Origin: Rhizophagus clarus
Lineage: Eukaryota; Glomeromycota; Glomeromycetes; Glomerales; Glomeraceae
Reading direction: 5' to 3'
DNA: 64,000 nt
Assembly: GCA_015698045.1 (NCBI GenBank)
Contig: BLAL01000274.1
Location: 1,426,001 to 1,490,000, forward strand
Both the position numbers and the translations under genes were made by a program. How positions within the stretch are numbered: position 1 is the stretch's first letter; each line of letters starts with the position of its first letter. Below are positions 1 through 10,586 of the stretch, one piece after another. The notes beneath the pieces are model-generated. The model was not told the origin of the DNA and did no database searches. It worked only from the letters and a program-made list of their open reading frames with translations.

Positions 1-1853
1 TCGGAAAAATCAAAAATGAATTTAAAGCCTTTGAGTTCTATTCAAAATCAGCAAAAGGAGGAAATTCTGATGCACAAAATAATTTAGGGTATTGTTATCA
101 AAATGGAATCGGAATACCAAAAGATGAAAAGAAAGCATTTGAATTATACTTAAAAGCTGGCAATGAAGGGAATTCATATGCACAATATAATTTGGGAGTT
201 TGTTATGAAAATGGAATAGGAATAAATAAGGATGATAAGAAAGCCCTTGAATATTATATCAAATCAGCTGAAGAAGGATATTCATCTGCACAATATATAT
301 TAGGTAATTACTACCAAAACGAAATTGAAATAGGAAATGATTTAGAAAAAGCTATTTATTGGTACATCAAAGCTGCAGAAAATGGTAATAAAGTTGCTCA
401 ATATATTTTAGGAAGTTTTTATAAAAGCGGGAAAGGTGTGAAGATAGATGAAAAGAAATCATTTGAATATTATAAAAAATCAGCCTATCAAGAATATTTA
501 GACGCTCAATTCGAACTTGGTTACTGTTATGATAATGGAATTGGAGCTGATATCAATAAATCAAAGGCACTTGAATTTTATAAATTTGCTGCTGAAAAAG
601 ATCATATTATTTCACAATGTAATCTTGGAATTTTGTATAAATGTGGGGAAGGTATAGAAGTAGATTTGGAAAAATCCATTTACTGGTTTAATAAAGCAGC
701 AGAAAGCGGAAATGAAATAGCATTATATAATATAGGTCAATATTACCAAACTGGAAGTGGTGTAGAAAAAGATGCAGCTAAAGCATTTGAATACTTCAAA
801 AAGTCAGCTGATAAAGGATATTTTGATGCCCAACTTGAACTTGGATATTGTTATAATAAAGGGATTGGAACTGTATTTAATATGGATAAAGCATTTGAGT
901 TATACAAAAAAGCAGCTGATAATGAACGCGTAAGAGAAGCACCAATCAATCAAAAATATTTAGATGATCAATTTGAACTTGGGTATTATTTTGACCACGG
1001 AATTAATGTTAATATTAGTAAAACCAAAGCATTTGAGCTATATAAGATTATTGCTGATAAAGGACATAATTTAGGTCAAAATAATTTAGGGTTATTATAT
1101 GAAAATGGCGAAGGAACTAATAAGAATTTAAAAGAAGCTTTTTATTGGTATAATAAAGCAGCAGAGAATGGAAATAAATACGCACAATACAATGTAGGCG
1201 AGTATTATGAATTGGGAAAAATTGTGGATAAAGATGAGGTTAAGGCTTTCGAACATTATGAAAAATCAGCTGAAAATGGAATTTTAGAAGCAATATTTCA
1301 ACTTGGATATTGTTATGTAAACGGAATCGGAACAGAAATTAACAAAGAAAAAGGTTTTGAATTATATAATGAAGCTGCTGGTAATAATTTCCAAAATAAT
1401 TTTGAAGAATTAGTAGATGATTTAGATGAAATTAATTATTGGTATCATAAAGCAGCAGAAGATGATAATAAATTAGCATTATATAAATTAGGTGAATTTT
1501 ATGAATTAGGCAAGATTGTTTGGATAAATAAGGTCACAGCATTTGAATTTTATAAAAAATCAGCCGATCAAGGATTCATTGACGCTCAATATAAACTTGG
1601 ATATTGTTATGAAAAAGGAATTGGAACAGACGCTGATAAAGATAAAGCATTTGAATTATATAAAATAGCAGCAGAAGGAGGAAATGTTAATGCACAAAAA
1701 AGTCTTGCAAATTTATATGAATATGGTGGAGGGACTGATAAAAATATAGAAAAAGCTATTTATTGGTATAGGAAAGTTGTAGAAAATGGATGTACAGATG
1801 TTCAAGAAATTTTAGATGTTCTTTATGTTCTTTTAAAGCAACAAAAAACTTAG
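1..1853 (+). CDS. Sel1-repeat protein, 5' part outside window
   Basis: The reading frame is open from base 3 at the window edge to a TAG at 1851-1853, so the true start lies upstream. The first in-window in-frame start-like codon (TTG at 192) is not a real start, because recognisable Sel1 sequence (GNSDAQNNLGYCYQNGIGIP) is encoded before it. The visible product is a run of about 36-residue Sel1 repeats (SLR, a TPR-like helical hairpin) with the consensus A-Q-x-x-L-G-x-x-Y-x-x-G-x-G-x-x-x-x-x-x-K-A-x-x-x-Y-x-K-A-A. Sel1 arrays are protein-interaction scaffolds; the partner is unknown. It is very similar, also at DNA level, to the next gene (2754-5111), so the two look like a recent direct tandem duplication. 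It keeps the complete C-terminal repeats that the neighbour has lost. No introns are visible. Confidence 0.9.
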   Translation, partial: GKIKNEFKAFEFYSKSAKGGNSDAQNNLGYCYQNGIGIPKDEKKAFELYLKAGNEGNSYAQYNLGVCYENGIGINKDDKKALEYYIKSAEEGYSSAQYILGNYYQNEIEIGNDLEKAIYWYIKAAENGNKVAQYILGSFYKSGKGVKIDEKKSFEYYKKSAYQEYLDAQFELGYCYDNGIGADINKSKALEFYKFAAEKDHIISQCNLGILYKCGEGIEVDLEKSIYWFNKAAESGNEIALYNIGQYYQTGSGVEKDAAKAFEYFKKSADKGYFDAQLELGYCYNKGIGTVFNMDKAFELYKKAADNERVREAPINQKYLDDQFELGYYFDHGINVNISKTKAFELYKIIADKGHNLGQNNLGLLYENGEGTNKNLKEAFYWYNKAAENGNKYAQYNVGEYYELGKIVDKDEVKAFEHYEKSAENGILEAIFQLGYCYVNGIGTEINKEKGFELYNEAAGNNFQNNFEELVDDLDEINYWYHKAAEDDNKLALYKLGEFYELGKIVWINKVTAFEFYKKSADQGFIDAQYKLGYCYEKGIGTDADKDKAFELYKIAAEGGNVNAQKSLANLYEYGGGTDKNIEKAIYWYRKVVENGCTDVQEILDVLYVLLKQQKT

Positions 1854-2753
1854 ATAATATGATAAATTAATTTTTTTTGTTAAATCGAATAATAATCAAA
1901 GAAATTACTTTTTAAATTAATCATTTTATTTTCGTTTTCCATATTTGTTAATAGTATATACTTATAATTTTTTATTGTTATTATAATTAAAATTTTATCT
2001 ATTTTCTAATATGAAGTTAATTCGTGATCCGCGTAAAAAATAGAGAATTTAATTATTAAAATCGGGGTTAAGTTATACTGTATATGGTAATATATGGAAT
2101 CTGAAGACGCGGCAAATTAAAGTACTAATTTTTTAAATATAATATAAAAACTAAAACCATTAACACAAAATTATACTATTTGGCTAACTTTTTAATAATA
2201 ATCCGGTAAAATTTTCAATCATTAGAAATAACTTTCCTATGAGCCCAAAAGTAAAAACCCATTATTCGCAACGTTAAAAACAAAGAATTTTTACGTCAGA
2301 TTCCGCACTATTATATTTACGGATCATGAATTAAATAATTATTTCGGTTTAAATTAATGTATACGTTAACATTTTAAAATTCCTTATAAGGTCAATATGA
2401 GACTATTTTGTTAATTTTGCAATTCTTTCTATAGCAAATTAAAGTGTGTAATATATATAAATTCATTGTTGTCTAAAATTACAAATAACGTGACCTAGTC
2501 ATTTATAAATTTAGATGTTTATTTGACAAATATTTAACATTTGATCAAACTAGTGGTTATAAATAATATATAAAATGGGATATTTTTATTCCGACGTAGC
2601 AACTGATCGACAATTATTGGCACAACTGTGCTACAGCATTTTGTCATACTAATCGATCATTTCCCTTATTGTTTTAGCATACGGAGTTTATTGTAACGTT
2701 ACAATAATTTTAGAAATAAATAAAGTTTGTTCATAAAAACAACTCTCATCACA
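1854..2753. other. Intergenic, AT-rich
   Basis: No coding sequence, relic or clear repeat recognised. The stretch holds the presumed terminator of the upstream Sel1 gene and the promoter of the next. No T-tract/A-tract junction of the kind seen at other starts is visible here. Confidence 0.5.
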
Positions 2754-5111
2754 ATGACAATGTTTTCAAATCATATTTTAAAAGATGACGAGAAATTTTT
2801 AAAAGAATTTTTAAAAGATTTTTATCGTCAAATTATAAGAATAGAATGTTACACAAATTTTGAAAATATTTTGGCAGAATGGACAAAAGATTATTTAAAT
2901 CATTATGAAAAAAATTCTCAAATAATTTTAAAAGTAATGGAAGATCATAAAGAAAATGAAAATTGGTTTTCAAGTTTGATAGGATTTTTTTATAAACAAG
3001 CTATAGGTTATGATGATAAAAATATTATTGATGAAGATGATAAATTTTTAAAATTATACTTATTATCAATTAATAATTATAAGAATAACAAATCAACTAC
3101 TACTTTATATCAATTACTCAATGTTATTATTGCAAAATATTTATTATCGATTTATTATTATAAAGATATTATTTCGAATAAAAAGAATTTGTTCAAAAAG
3201 GAGTTGACTGTGATGTCATATGACCAAATTGAAAATTTCGATGGATTAGAAATAAATTTATGTAAAGATGAAATAAATGCTATGGAAAATTATTTTAAAT
3301 CACCAAATAGAGATGTCTCTATTAATGAAAATCAAAAAGAATATAGCAGAAAGAAAAAATTAGAAGAACTAAATAATTTAGGTTACTACTATCAATATGG
3401 ATTTGGAAAAATTAAAAATGAATTTAAAGCCTTTGAGTTCTATTCAAAATCAGCAGAAGGAGGAAATTCTGATGCACAAAATAATTTAGGGTATTGTTAT
3501 CAAAATGGAATCGGAATACCAAAAGATGAAAAGAAAGCATTTGAATCATACTTAAAAGCCGCTAATGAAGGGAATCTACATGCACGGTATAATTTAGGAA
3601 TTTGTTATCAAAATGGAATAGGAATAAATAAGGATGATAAGAAATCCCTAGAATATTATATTAAATCAGCTGAAGAAGGATATTCATCAGCACAATATAT
3701 ATTAGGTTATTATTATCAAAATGAAATTAATGATTTGGAAAAGGCCATTTACTGGTACATCAAGGCCGCAGAAAATGGAAATAAAATTGCTCAATATAAT
3801 TTAGGTAATGCTTATAAGAATGGTGATGGTGTAAATAGAGATGAAAAGAAATCTTTTAAATATTATAAAAAATCAGCCTATCAAGAATATTTAGACGCTC
3901 AATTTGAACTTGGATACTGCTATGATAATGGAATTGGAATTGATATCAATAAATCAAAGGCGCTGGAATTTTATAAATTTGCTGCTGAAAAAGAACATAT
4001 TATTTCACAATGTAATCTTGGAATTTTATATAAATATGGGGAAGGTACAAAAACAAATGTAGAAAAATCCATTTACTGGTTTAACAAAGCAGCAGAAAGT
4101 GGAAACGAGATAGCATTATATAATATAGGTAAATATTACCAAACTGGAAATGGTGTGAAAAAAGATGCGGTCAAAGCACTTGAATACTTCAAAAAGTTAG
4201 CTGATAAAGGATATTTAGAAGCCCAGCTTGAACTTGGATATTGTTATAATAAAGGGATTGGAACTCAAATTAATATGGACAAAGCATTTGAATTATATAA
4301 GAAAGCAGCTGATAATGAACGTGAAAGAAAGGTATTTGAATATCACAAAAAACAAATCAATCAAAAACATTTAGATGCTCAACTTAAACTTGGATATTGT
4401 TATAGTAAAGGGATTGGAACTGTATTAAATGTGGAAAAAGCATTTGTGCTATATGAAATTATTGCTGAAAGGGGAAATAATATCGCTCAAAATAAATTGG
4501 GATTTTTATATGAAAATGGTGAAGGTACTGATAAAAATTTAAAAAAAGCTTTTTATTGGTTTAATAAAGCAGCAGAAAATGGAAACAAATATGCACAATA
4601 CAATGTAGGTGAATATTATGAATTGGGAAGAGTTGTGGATAAAAATGAAATTAAAGCTTTTGAACTTTATAAAAAATCTGCTGAAAGTGGACTTATAAGT
4701 GCAAAGTTTCAGCTTGGGTATTGTTACGTAAATGGAATCGGAACAGAAATTAACAAAGAAAAAGGATTTGAATTATATAATCAGGCGGCTGGCAATAATT
4801 TCCAAAATAATTTTGAGGAAATAGTAAGTGAATTAGATGAAATCAATTATTGGTATCATAAAGCAGCAGAAGATAATAATAAATTAGCATTATATAAATT
4901 GGGTGAATTTTATGAGTTAGGGAAGGGTGTGTGGATAAATAAAGTCACAGCATTTGAATTTTATAAAAAATCGGCCAATCAAGGATTCATTGACGCTCAA
5001 TATAAACTTGGTAACTGTTACGAAAAAGGAATTGGAACAGACATTGATAAAGATAAAGCATTTAAATTATATAAAATAGCAGCAGAAGGAGGAAATTGGA
5101 TGCATTTATAA
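2754..5111 (+). CDS. Sel1-repeat protein with truncated C-terminus
   Basis: Single-exon frame of 785 residues. I start it at the ATG at 2754; the frame is open to a TTG at 2727, but an ATG start is expected in a eukaryote, and the protein then begins MTMFSNHILKDDEKFLKEFL, like its paralogues. Residues 1-~205 are a conserved family-specific N-terminal region (motifs DFYRQI, NWFSSLIGFFYK, GLEINLCKDEI); the rest is Sel1 repeats. The protein stops at a TAA (5109-5111) in the middle of a repeat, right after AAEGGNWMHL. About 38 residues present in the upstream paralogue are missing, and degraded similarity to the lost coding sequence continues for roughly 60 bases past the stop. The gene therefore looks transcribable but is decaying at its 3' end. 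Function is inferred only as a protein-interaction scaffold. Confidence 0.88.
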   Translation: MTMFSNHILKDDEKFLKEFLKDFYRQIIRIECYTNFENILAEWTKDYLNHYEKNSQIILKVMEDHKENENWFSSLIGFFYKQAIGYDDKNIIDEDDKFLKLYLLSINNYKNNKSTTTLYQLLNVIIAKYLLSIYYYKDIISNKKNLFKKELTVMSYDQIENFDGLEINLCKDEINAMENYFKSPNRDVSINENQKEYSRKKKLEELNNLGYYYQYGFGKIKNEFKAFEFYSKSAEGGNSDAQNNLGYCYQNGIGIPKDEKKAFESYLKAANEGNLHARYNLGICYQNGIGINKDDKKSLEYYIKSAEEGYSSAQYILGYYYQNEINDLEKAIYWYIKAAENGNKIAQYNLGNAYKNGDGVNRDEKKSFKYYKKSAYQEYLDAQFELGYCYDNGIGIDINKSKALEFYKFAAEKEHIISQCNLGILYKYGEGTKTNVEKSIYWFNKAAESGNEIALYNIGKYYQTGNGVKKDAVKALEYFKKLADKGYLEAQLELGYCYNKGIGTQINMDKAFELYKKAADNERERKVFEYHKKQINQKHLDAQLKLGYCYSKGIGTVLNVEKAFVLYEIIAERGNNIAQNKLGFLYENGEGTDKNLKKAFYWFNKAAENGNKYAQYNVGEYYELGRVVDKNEIKAFELYKKSAESGLISAKFQLGYCYVNGIGTEINKEKGFELYNQAAGNNFQNNFEEIVSELDEINYWYHKAAEDNNKLALYKLGEFYELGKGVWINKVTAFEFYKKSANQGFIDAQYKLGNCYEKGIGTDIDKDKAFKLYKIAAEGGNWMHL

Positions 5112-7350
5112 GTCTGCTATAAATGAGATAATGGGTGGAACTAAAGGAATCAATTTGTATATTAAAGGTTTTAAATATGTATTTTTGTTGTCAGAATGAT
5201 TAATGGGATTACTTTTATTTTTTTCACATATACGATTGTTCTCCATAAGCAAACTGATGCTGAATAATGATAGTTTTCTATGCCTTCGATAAAAAATTCA
5301 AATATTTATTATTATAAAATAACGTGATTTAAAACGACCTTTCCATATTTCTTTAAATCTCGATTACTGTGTGCTGAAAATATCATGATTGGCGAGGAAA
5401 TTCAAGGCTAATAATTTTAAATCTTTCCAATTTTTAAGTAAATTATAATATATTTAAACTTTTAAAGCTAATAAAATTAACTAACTGAACAATATTAAAA
5501 TTTAATCGCTGATATAATAAATATTATAAATATTGACACCATCGAGAGACGTTGAATAAAATTTGTATTTTAAAATTTAAAAAAAATGTTTCTATGTAAT
5601 AAATTACTTTTTGAATACCTCTCATATGAAATCATTCTTTTAAATATAGAAGAAACATTTCAATAGTTATTAAAATTATCGTTATGGTGTAGTTAGCAAT
5701 ACGTACAAACTCACAATTGGTCCCGTTGAATATAGTAGCACCTACAGCTATTTTCATGTGAGCTTGTAGAATCGTTACTTTTCTTTCATACTAATAATTG
5801 CATCGATGTTTATTACTTTAATTGTTTAAAATACTGAAATTGGAATTTTTTTATATTAATTTTCTTTAAAATGATTATCAAATAGACTAATTATAAAATC
5901 TCGACGCTCTTTCGAGTTTATCTAACCAATTAGGATAAAATTGAAGCGATAAATATATTAATTACATGACGTTTATGTATAAAATTAAATATGACATGTA
6001 AATTAAAACTTTCATAGTGATATTGTTTCAAAAATGATGATCGACTTCTAAACGATAAATGTAATCATAGGCTCATAGCTGATTAGCAATATTAAATACT
6101 ATATATAAGCTTCGTAAGCGATGGCATTAACATGCTTCAACAGTCAATCAATTATATTATTTGGTTTACTCTGTTAATTTGACCCGAGTACAAGTTTAAT
6201 AAAATATAAGAGGTTGGGGCACCGATTTTAGTATTATTTTCGGTTGCCGTTATAGTTATTAAATGATGTTTTAAACACCGCCCTATATATTTGTCACACG
6301 AAATAGTGTAGAGGAAGAGTATATGTAAATCAATAAACGCGTGTCATAATAGATGAACTCCTTCACATTTCCTTTTCTTTGTGGTACAACTCTTGATTTA
6401 AGAATAATTTGATATACATTTTATTTGAAAATACGAACATATTTGTTTTGAATTTTCTTTGTAATTGTAGTAAGTTGTTTTTATCGCTTATTTTTATCAT
6501 ATTTATTTTTATTATTGATTGGATATTTGACTGAAACAAGAGTAGGTGTTGAATCGTTACCCATTTAGTGGATTATTTGTTAGTTAGTTTTACTTTATGA
6601 ATCTTATTGATTTTAACTATTCTTAAATAACTGCTAATTTCAAATGCATCTTAATTAATTTACAATCGAGTTACTACATCTTGTACGTCTTTATTGTATT
6701 GACGATGGGCAGTGAAATATGAGTGTTCAAAATTGTGCTTGTATATACAGTATTTATTATTGCTCCCTTAAAATTATCGTAAATCATATAATAATAGATA
6801 AATGAATAAAATTTATTTCTCGCTCCTTTGTTGGTACTAAACGAAAAAAAAAAAAATTCAGATTTGTAAAGTTATGATGAAATCTGGTGTTACTAACATT
6901 TCATCATTTTTACGTTTAATTGACAAATTATTAGTTCTAAAAATTATATGATATCATAATTGTTTATTATTTATTCAAACCCTATATTATTAATGACAAT
7001 CGGATTGTAGATCATCATTTTGAAACAAAACCAATCTAATACAAAGAATATTAATTATGTACATAAAATTTTACATTTTCGGAAATCACTTTGCTGGGCA
7101 GCAATAAAGAATTCTGGTCCACTCAAAATATGCGAATGCAGGCTTATCAAAAACCAAAACATTACTAATAAGCACCAAAGCTCGATTGGTTTAAAAAAAA
7201 AAAAAAAAAAAAAAAAATTTATTAAAAGTAAATTATAACGACATGTAATATATCGTTTTAAAAGAAATTTATGTTTCGCTGATCGATTATTTAAATATAA
7301 AAGAATAATTTAAACATAACTTGAAAATAAAAAAAAAAAAGATTTGAAAA
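5112..7350. other. Intergenic, AT-rich
   Basis: No gene recognised in about 2.2 kb. The first ~60 bases are decayed 3' coding sequence of the preceding Sel1 gene. Homopolymer A runs occur at about 6843-6855 and 7194-7217. A short open frame at 7020-7238 begins at a TTG and is largely made by the poly-A run; I do not regard it as a gene. Confidence 0.5.
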
Positions 7351-8235
7351 ATGTCAAAAGAAACTATTTTGAAAGATACATATATTAAATGGTTAGAGAA
7401 ATCAATTATCGATGAACATATCAACCATTATGAATATTCGGACTTCAAAAATATTCAACCAATAGGAAGTGGTTCATATGAAATTGTCAATCGTGCTAAT
7501 TGGAAAAATACCGATTATTTCTTCGCTTTGAAATCTTTTAATAATGATAAACAAACTTTTGAAGAGATCATAAAAGAGGTAAATTTTTAAATAATGTTAA
7601 AATAGTAAAATTAATAATACTCATATAATACAGTTAAGGTTACATAAAAGTGATGATGTGCATGAAAACATCATCGGTTATATGGAGTCACAAAACTAGA
7701 ATCGGTAAGCAATAATTATAATAATTATTTTTCTTAGTAAATAATTATAAATAAATTATTTAATTAGGTAAAATAGAAAAATATTCATTAGTCCTAGAAT
7801 ATGCTGATGGCGGTACGCTAAATACTTATTTAAGCAAGCATTTTGATGAACTGGATTGGAATGATAAATCTCGCTTAGCATTGCAACTGGCTAGTGCTGT
7901 AGAATTTTTACATAATAATGATATTATTCATCGTAACCTGGTTGGTAATTTATATTTTTTGTATTTTTATCCATTTCATTATGATTTATTGTAGCGTATA
8001 AAATGATCAATGCAATTATTTGTAATTGAAGCATGGAGATAATATACTCATACATCGAGAAAATGTCAAATTAGCAGAATTTTGTTTATCAAAAAAAATT
8101 GTTGAAGCATCAAACAATGCATCAAAATTACTTGACATAATGCCTTACGTGGACCCAAAAAGTTTCGATAACAAAAATTATAAATTTAAAAATAAAAAAG
8201 CTGATGTATATAGCATTGGTCAAGTAACGCACTAA
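7351..8235 (+). pseudogene. Degenerate protein kinase (pseudokinase relic)
   Basis: Four blocks match the four kinase exons of the intact kinase-Sel1 gene at 41146-45802 in order: about 7351-7578 (MSKETILKDTYIKWLEKSI...), 7634-7704, 7768-~7941 and 8032-8235, separated by short intron-like gaps. Exon 1 keeps the N-lobe and the ALKSF lysine, but the glycine loop reads GSGSYE, losing the last glycine. In block 2 the reading changes frame after HENII (near 7673-7676); continuing in the original frame meets a TAG at about 7697. The catalytic loop reads HRN instead of HRD, and the DFG site reads EFC. The third donor is disturbed by extra bases, and the last block stops at TAA 8233-8235 within the region of the F helix, so most of the C-lobe and any Sel1 tail are absent. 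Catalytic function is not expected. A transcribed pseudokinase fragment cannot be excluded. Confidence 0.85.
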
Positions 8236-9542
8236 CGCCAAGACTGTATAATTTAAAAGGATTGATTTATATATCAAATTCTGTTAGGGAGATAACTTCA
8301 AACTATGCATTTCTCGTATTTGTGTTTAGTAAAGTTATCACGTAGAGAGATGCGCGTAAATTTTTATTTCAAAAAAAAATAAGATAAAGTATTTACAGCA
8401 CGTCAAATTTTCTTAGTCATTATATTCATAATCATTATTATAATGAGTTGCGTTACATTTTTCAGTTTATTAATTAAAACTGTATTTAACTATTTTACCA
8501 AATATTTCTAAATAGAAACAAGATTTTGCGGGTTCATATGAAAATCTTTGGAAAAATATCGTTATATCAAAATTATATCAAGATTATATCGATATTTTAT
8601 ATCTTCTCTCATATAGTGAGAAAGTAAAATTTTATCGTTATATCGAGTTTTTAATATATGTTGGTGTATTAAATTTATATATATCAACATATCGAGGTTT
8701 GGCTGTAGGTAGTTGAAATTGCGAAGTGATAACCGTTTTTATCATTAGAATATGCTACCGACAGCATATATTTATTAACGGCTTAACGAGGCACAAATTT
8801 AAATCGTGGTCACATACAAAACCTTTCTTCCGTAATAAATAATATACATTAGATGGAGATGATGATCTCGATTTAAGATTGATCTTAAATAATCTTAAAT
8901 CGGTTAAATAAAGTTCCATTTATTAACTACACAATAGGTAATCTAATGTTTAAATTGGTTAGCACCGCTTAGTCCAGATTTTTCCCTTTCACAAGCTATG
9001 TCGATCAGAATAAAATGGAATAAATCACATGCATGGTATGCATGGCTGAATTTTCTTCCCTCTCTCTCTTTTTTTTTTTTTACGACAATCTTATCGAAAC
9101 ATTGTTGTCGTTTAAAAGGTTTTTTCCTTAATAAACAAATTATGTTGAATTCGTTGAAAATACTTGGAAATTGGTCAATTTTTCGTTATTATTTTTTTTT
9201 ATTTTGTATGACCTAATAAATTTAATTAATAACCTTTCACGTAACGATATTTTACGTTCCATAAAGACTTCCATTTTATTTCTGGTAACATATTTCGCTT
9301 TAAGATTATTAAGAATGATTGACAATTTATTAATAATTAGATTTTTCTTTTTCTAGGGTTTGATAAAGAATTTATAATAATCGCCATTTCTTAGAGTCGT
9401 TGATGTTTAATATAATAATCTTTAAGGGTGAAAAAGATTATATCATCAAGGTTTTACAGAATCTGTAAATGGCGATTTTATAATATCTTATGATAATTAA
9501 TTTTATTTGGAAATTGAACTTTCCAAATAGTTGTAAGCGATA
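8236..9542. other. Intergenic with short palindromic AT repeats
   Basis: No gene recognised. 8550-8710 is rich in repeated ATATCGTTATATC-like words and looks like a decayed repeat. 9377-9473 is an imperfect inverted repeat (ends ATCGCCATTT / AAATGGCGAT). 9507-9532 holds a perfect 10-bp hairpin (TATTTGGAAA, 6-base loop, TTTCCAAATA) just before the small frame at 9543. The open frames at 8998-9356 are fragments without codon or domain support. Confidence 0.45.
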
Positions 9543-9803
9543 ATGTCAACATTTATGTATAAAAACGATGACAAGTTAGAAGGAATAATGTCGTCAATAA
9601 TTTTAATTGACGATATTGTTAAATCTTACTGTCAGTCATGTAACGAAAATCTCACCTTATATCGGTTCAACGAAACCATGTCGTTCGAATCTTGTCGAAC
9701 GAAATTATATAAGATTAACAATTTTAATCATTGTTTTATAACTTCAATTGTTAAATCAATCGGAGGTTACATGAACATGAATTGGTTAAAAAAAAAGAGG
9801 TAA
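9543..9803 (+). CDS. Small hypothetical ORF, 86 aa, uncertain
   Basis: ATG at 9543 to TAA at 9801-9803, encoding a Cys-containing protein (CQSCNEN at residues ~30-36, ESC near 50) with a basic C-terminal tail. I recognise no family. A donor-like AG|GTAATT overlaps the stop, so this could be a first exon, but I could not find a convincing following exon. A perfect hairpin lies immediately upstream at 9507-9532. It may equally be a chance frame in non-coding DNA. Confidence 0.2.
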   Translation: MSTFMYKNDDKLEGIMSSIILIDDIVKSYCQSCNENLTLYRFNETMSFESCRTKLYKINNFNHCFITSIVKSIGGYMNMNWLKKKR

Positions 9804-10395
9804 TTATAAAGAAAAATTACTGTATGTGGATTTCTTCTTTCATTTAAAGAAAATATCCATATATTAACCTTTTTCTTTTCTTATTCCCACCAACTTTTGT
9901 AATCTTTTAATATAGTATATTCTTAAATTATTATGTTCATGATGGTGGTGATATTCTACTTATTTGTATTCATAGAATATTATTACAAGAAAATACTTTA
10001 CTTGTATTCGATAAAAGAAATTAGGCTGAAGCGTGAAGTTTAATGATGATGGTGGGTTTGAATTATATTAGTATATAGTTATGACGATGATTTTATGAGA
10101 ATGAATTCCAAAGAACGCGTCTTTGTTTCCAATTTAGGACTATTGATGCCTTTTATAATAAAAAATGAAAAGTACTTGATATCAAATAAACTATTATGGT
10201 TTAATGAGATCCTTTTTTACTCTTAACTTAAAAAATGGCACCATTTGAACATACAAATGTAAACTATAATTTTAGGACAATTTTTAAATATTTAATGCTG
10301 CGCCACATCACGAGGAAACACGTGTTTGAAAACCATAAAAAACTTTAATGATTCTCGTGGCTTAGACTTCAAAGGTGTTTCCGGTTTTCCGTCTT

Positions 10396-10427
<32 letters not shown>

Positions 10428-10586
10428 TTTGTCTCCTTTTTTTTTTTAATCGTTACCCCTAACAAGATTTTTTTTTTTTAAAAAAAAAAAACTTGTTTCC
10501 GTTTTTTAACTTTTTTTATTTTTTACTTTTTTGCTTTCCAATTTCAAACTAGACTTTTTTGTTTCTTTCCTTTTATCATTTACGTG
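9804..10586. other. Intergenic / promoter region of the telomere-factor-like gene
   Basis: No gene recognised. The last 200 bases contain two successive T-tract to A-tract junctions (annotated separately) followed by a pyrimidine-rich stretch up to the ATG at 10587. Confidence 0.5.
10394..10491 (+). promoter_or_regulatory. Double T-tract/A-tract junction upstream of start
   Basis: T runs at about 10394-10415 and 10468-10479 are each followed directly by A runs (10416-10427 and 10480-10491). The second is embedded in a palindrome with arms AACAAG and CTTGTT. It lies 96-193 bases before the ATG at 10587. Similar junctions occur before several other starts in this window. A role as a nucleosome-excluding core promoter element is inference. 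Confidence 0.5.

Noticed and set aside
192..194. TTG as start of the first Sel1 protein
   Set aside because: In-frame Sel1 sequence continues upstream to the window edge, so the gene is truncated by the window rather than starting here.
7020..7238. 72-codon frame ending in a lysine run
   Set aside because: Starts at TTG, its end is created by a poly-A tract, and it has no domain or paralogue.
8998..9356. Overlapping short frames on both strands
   Set aside because: Low-complexity, Phe/Leu-rich translations of AT-rich DNA; no splice logic or homology seen.
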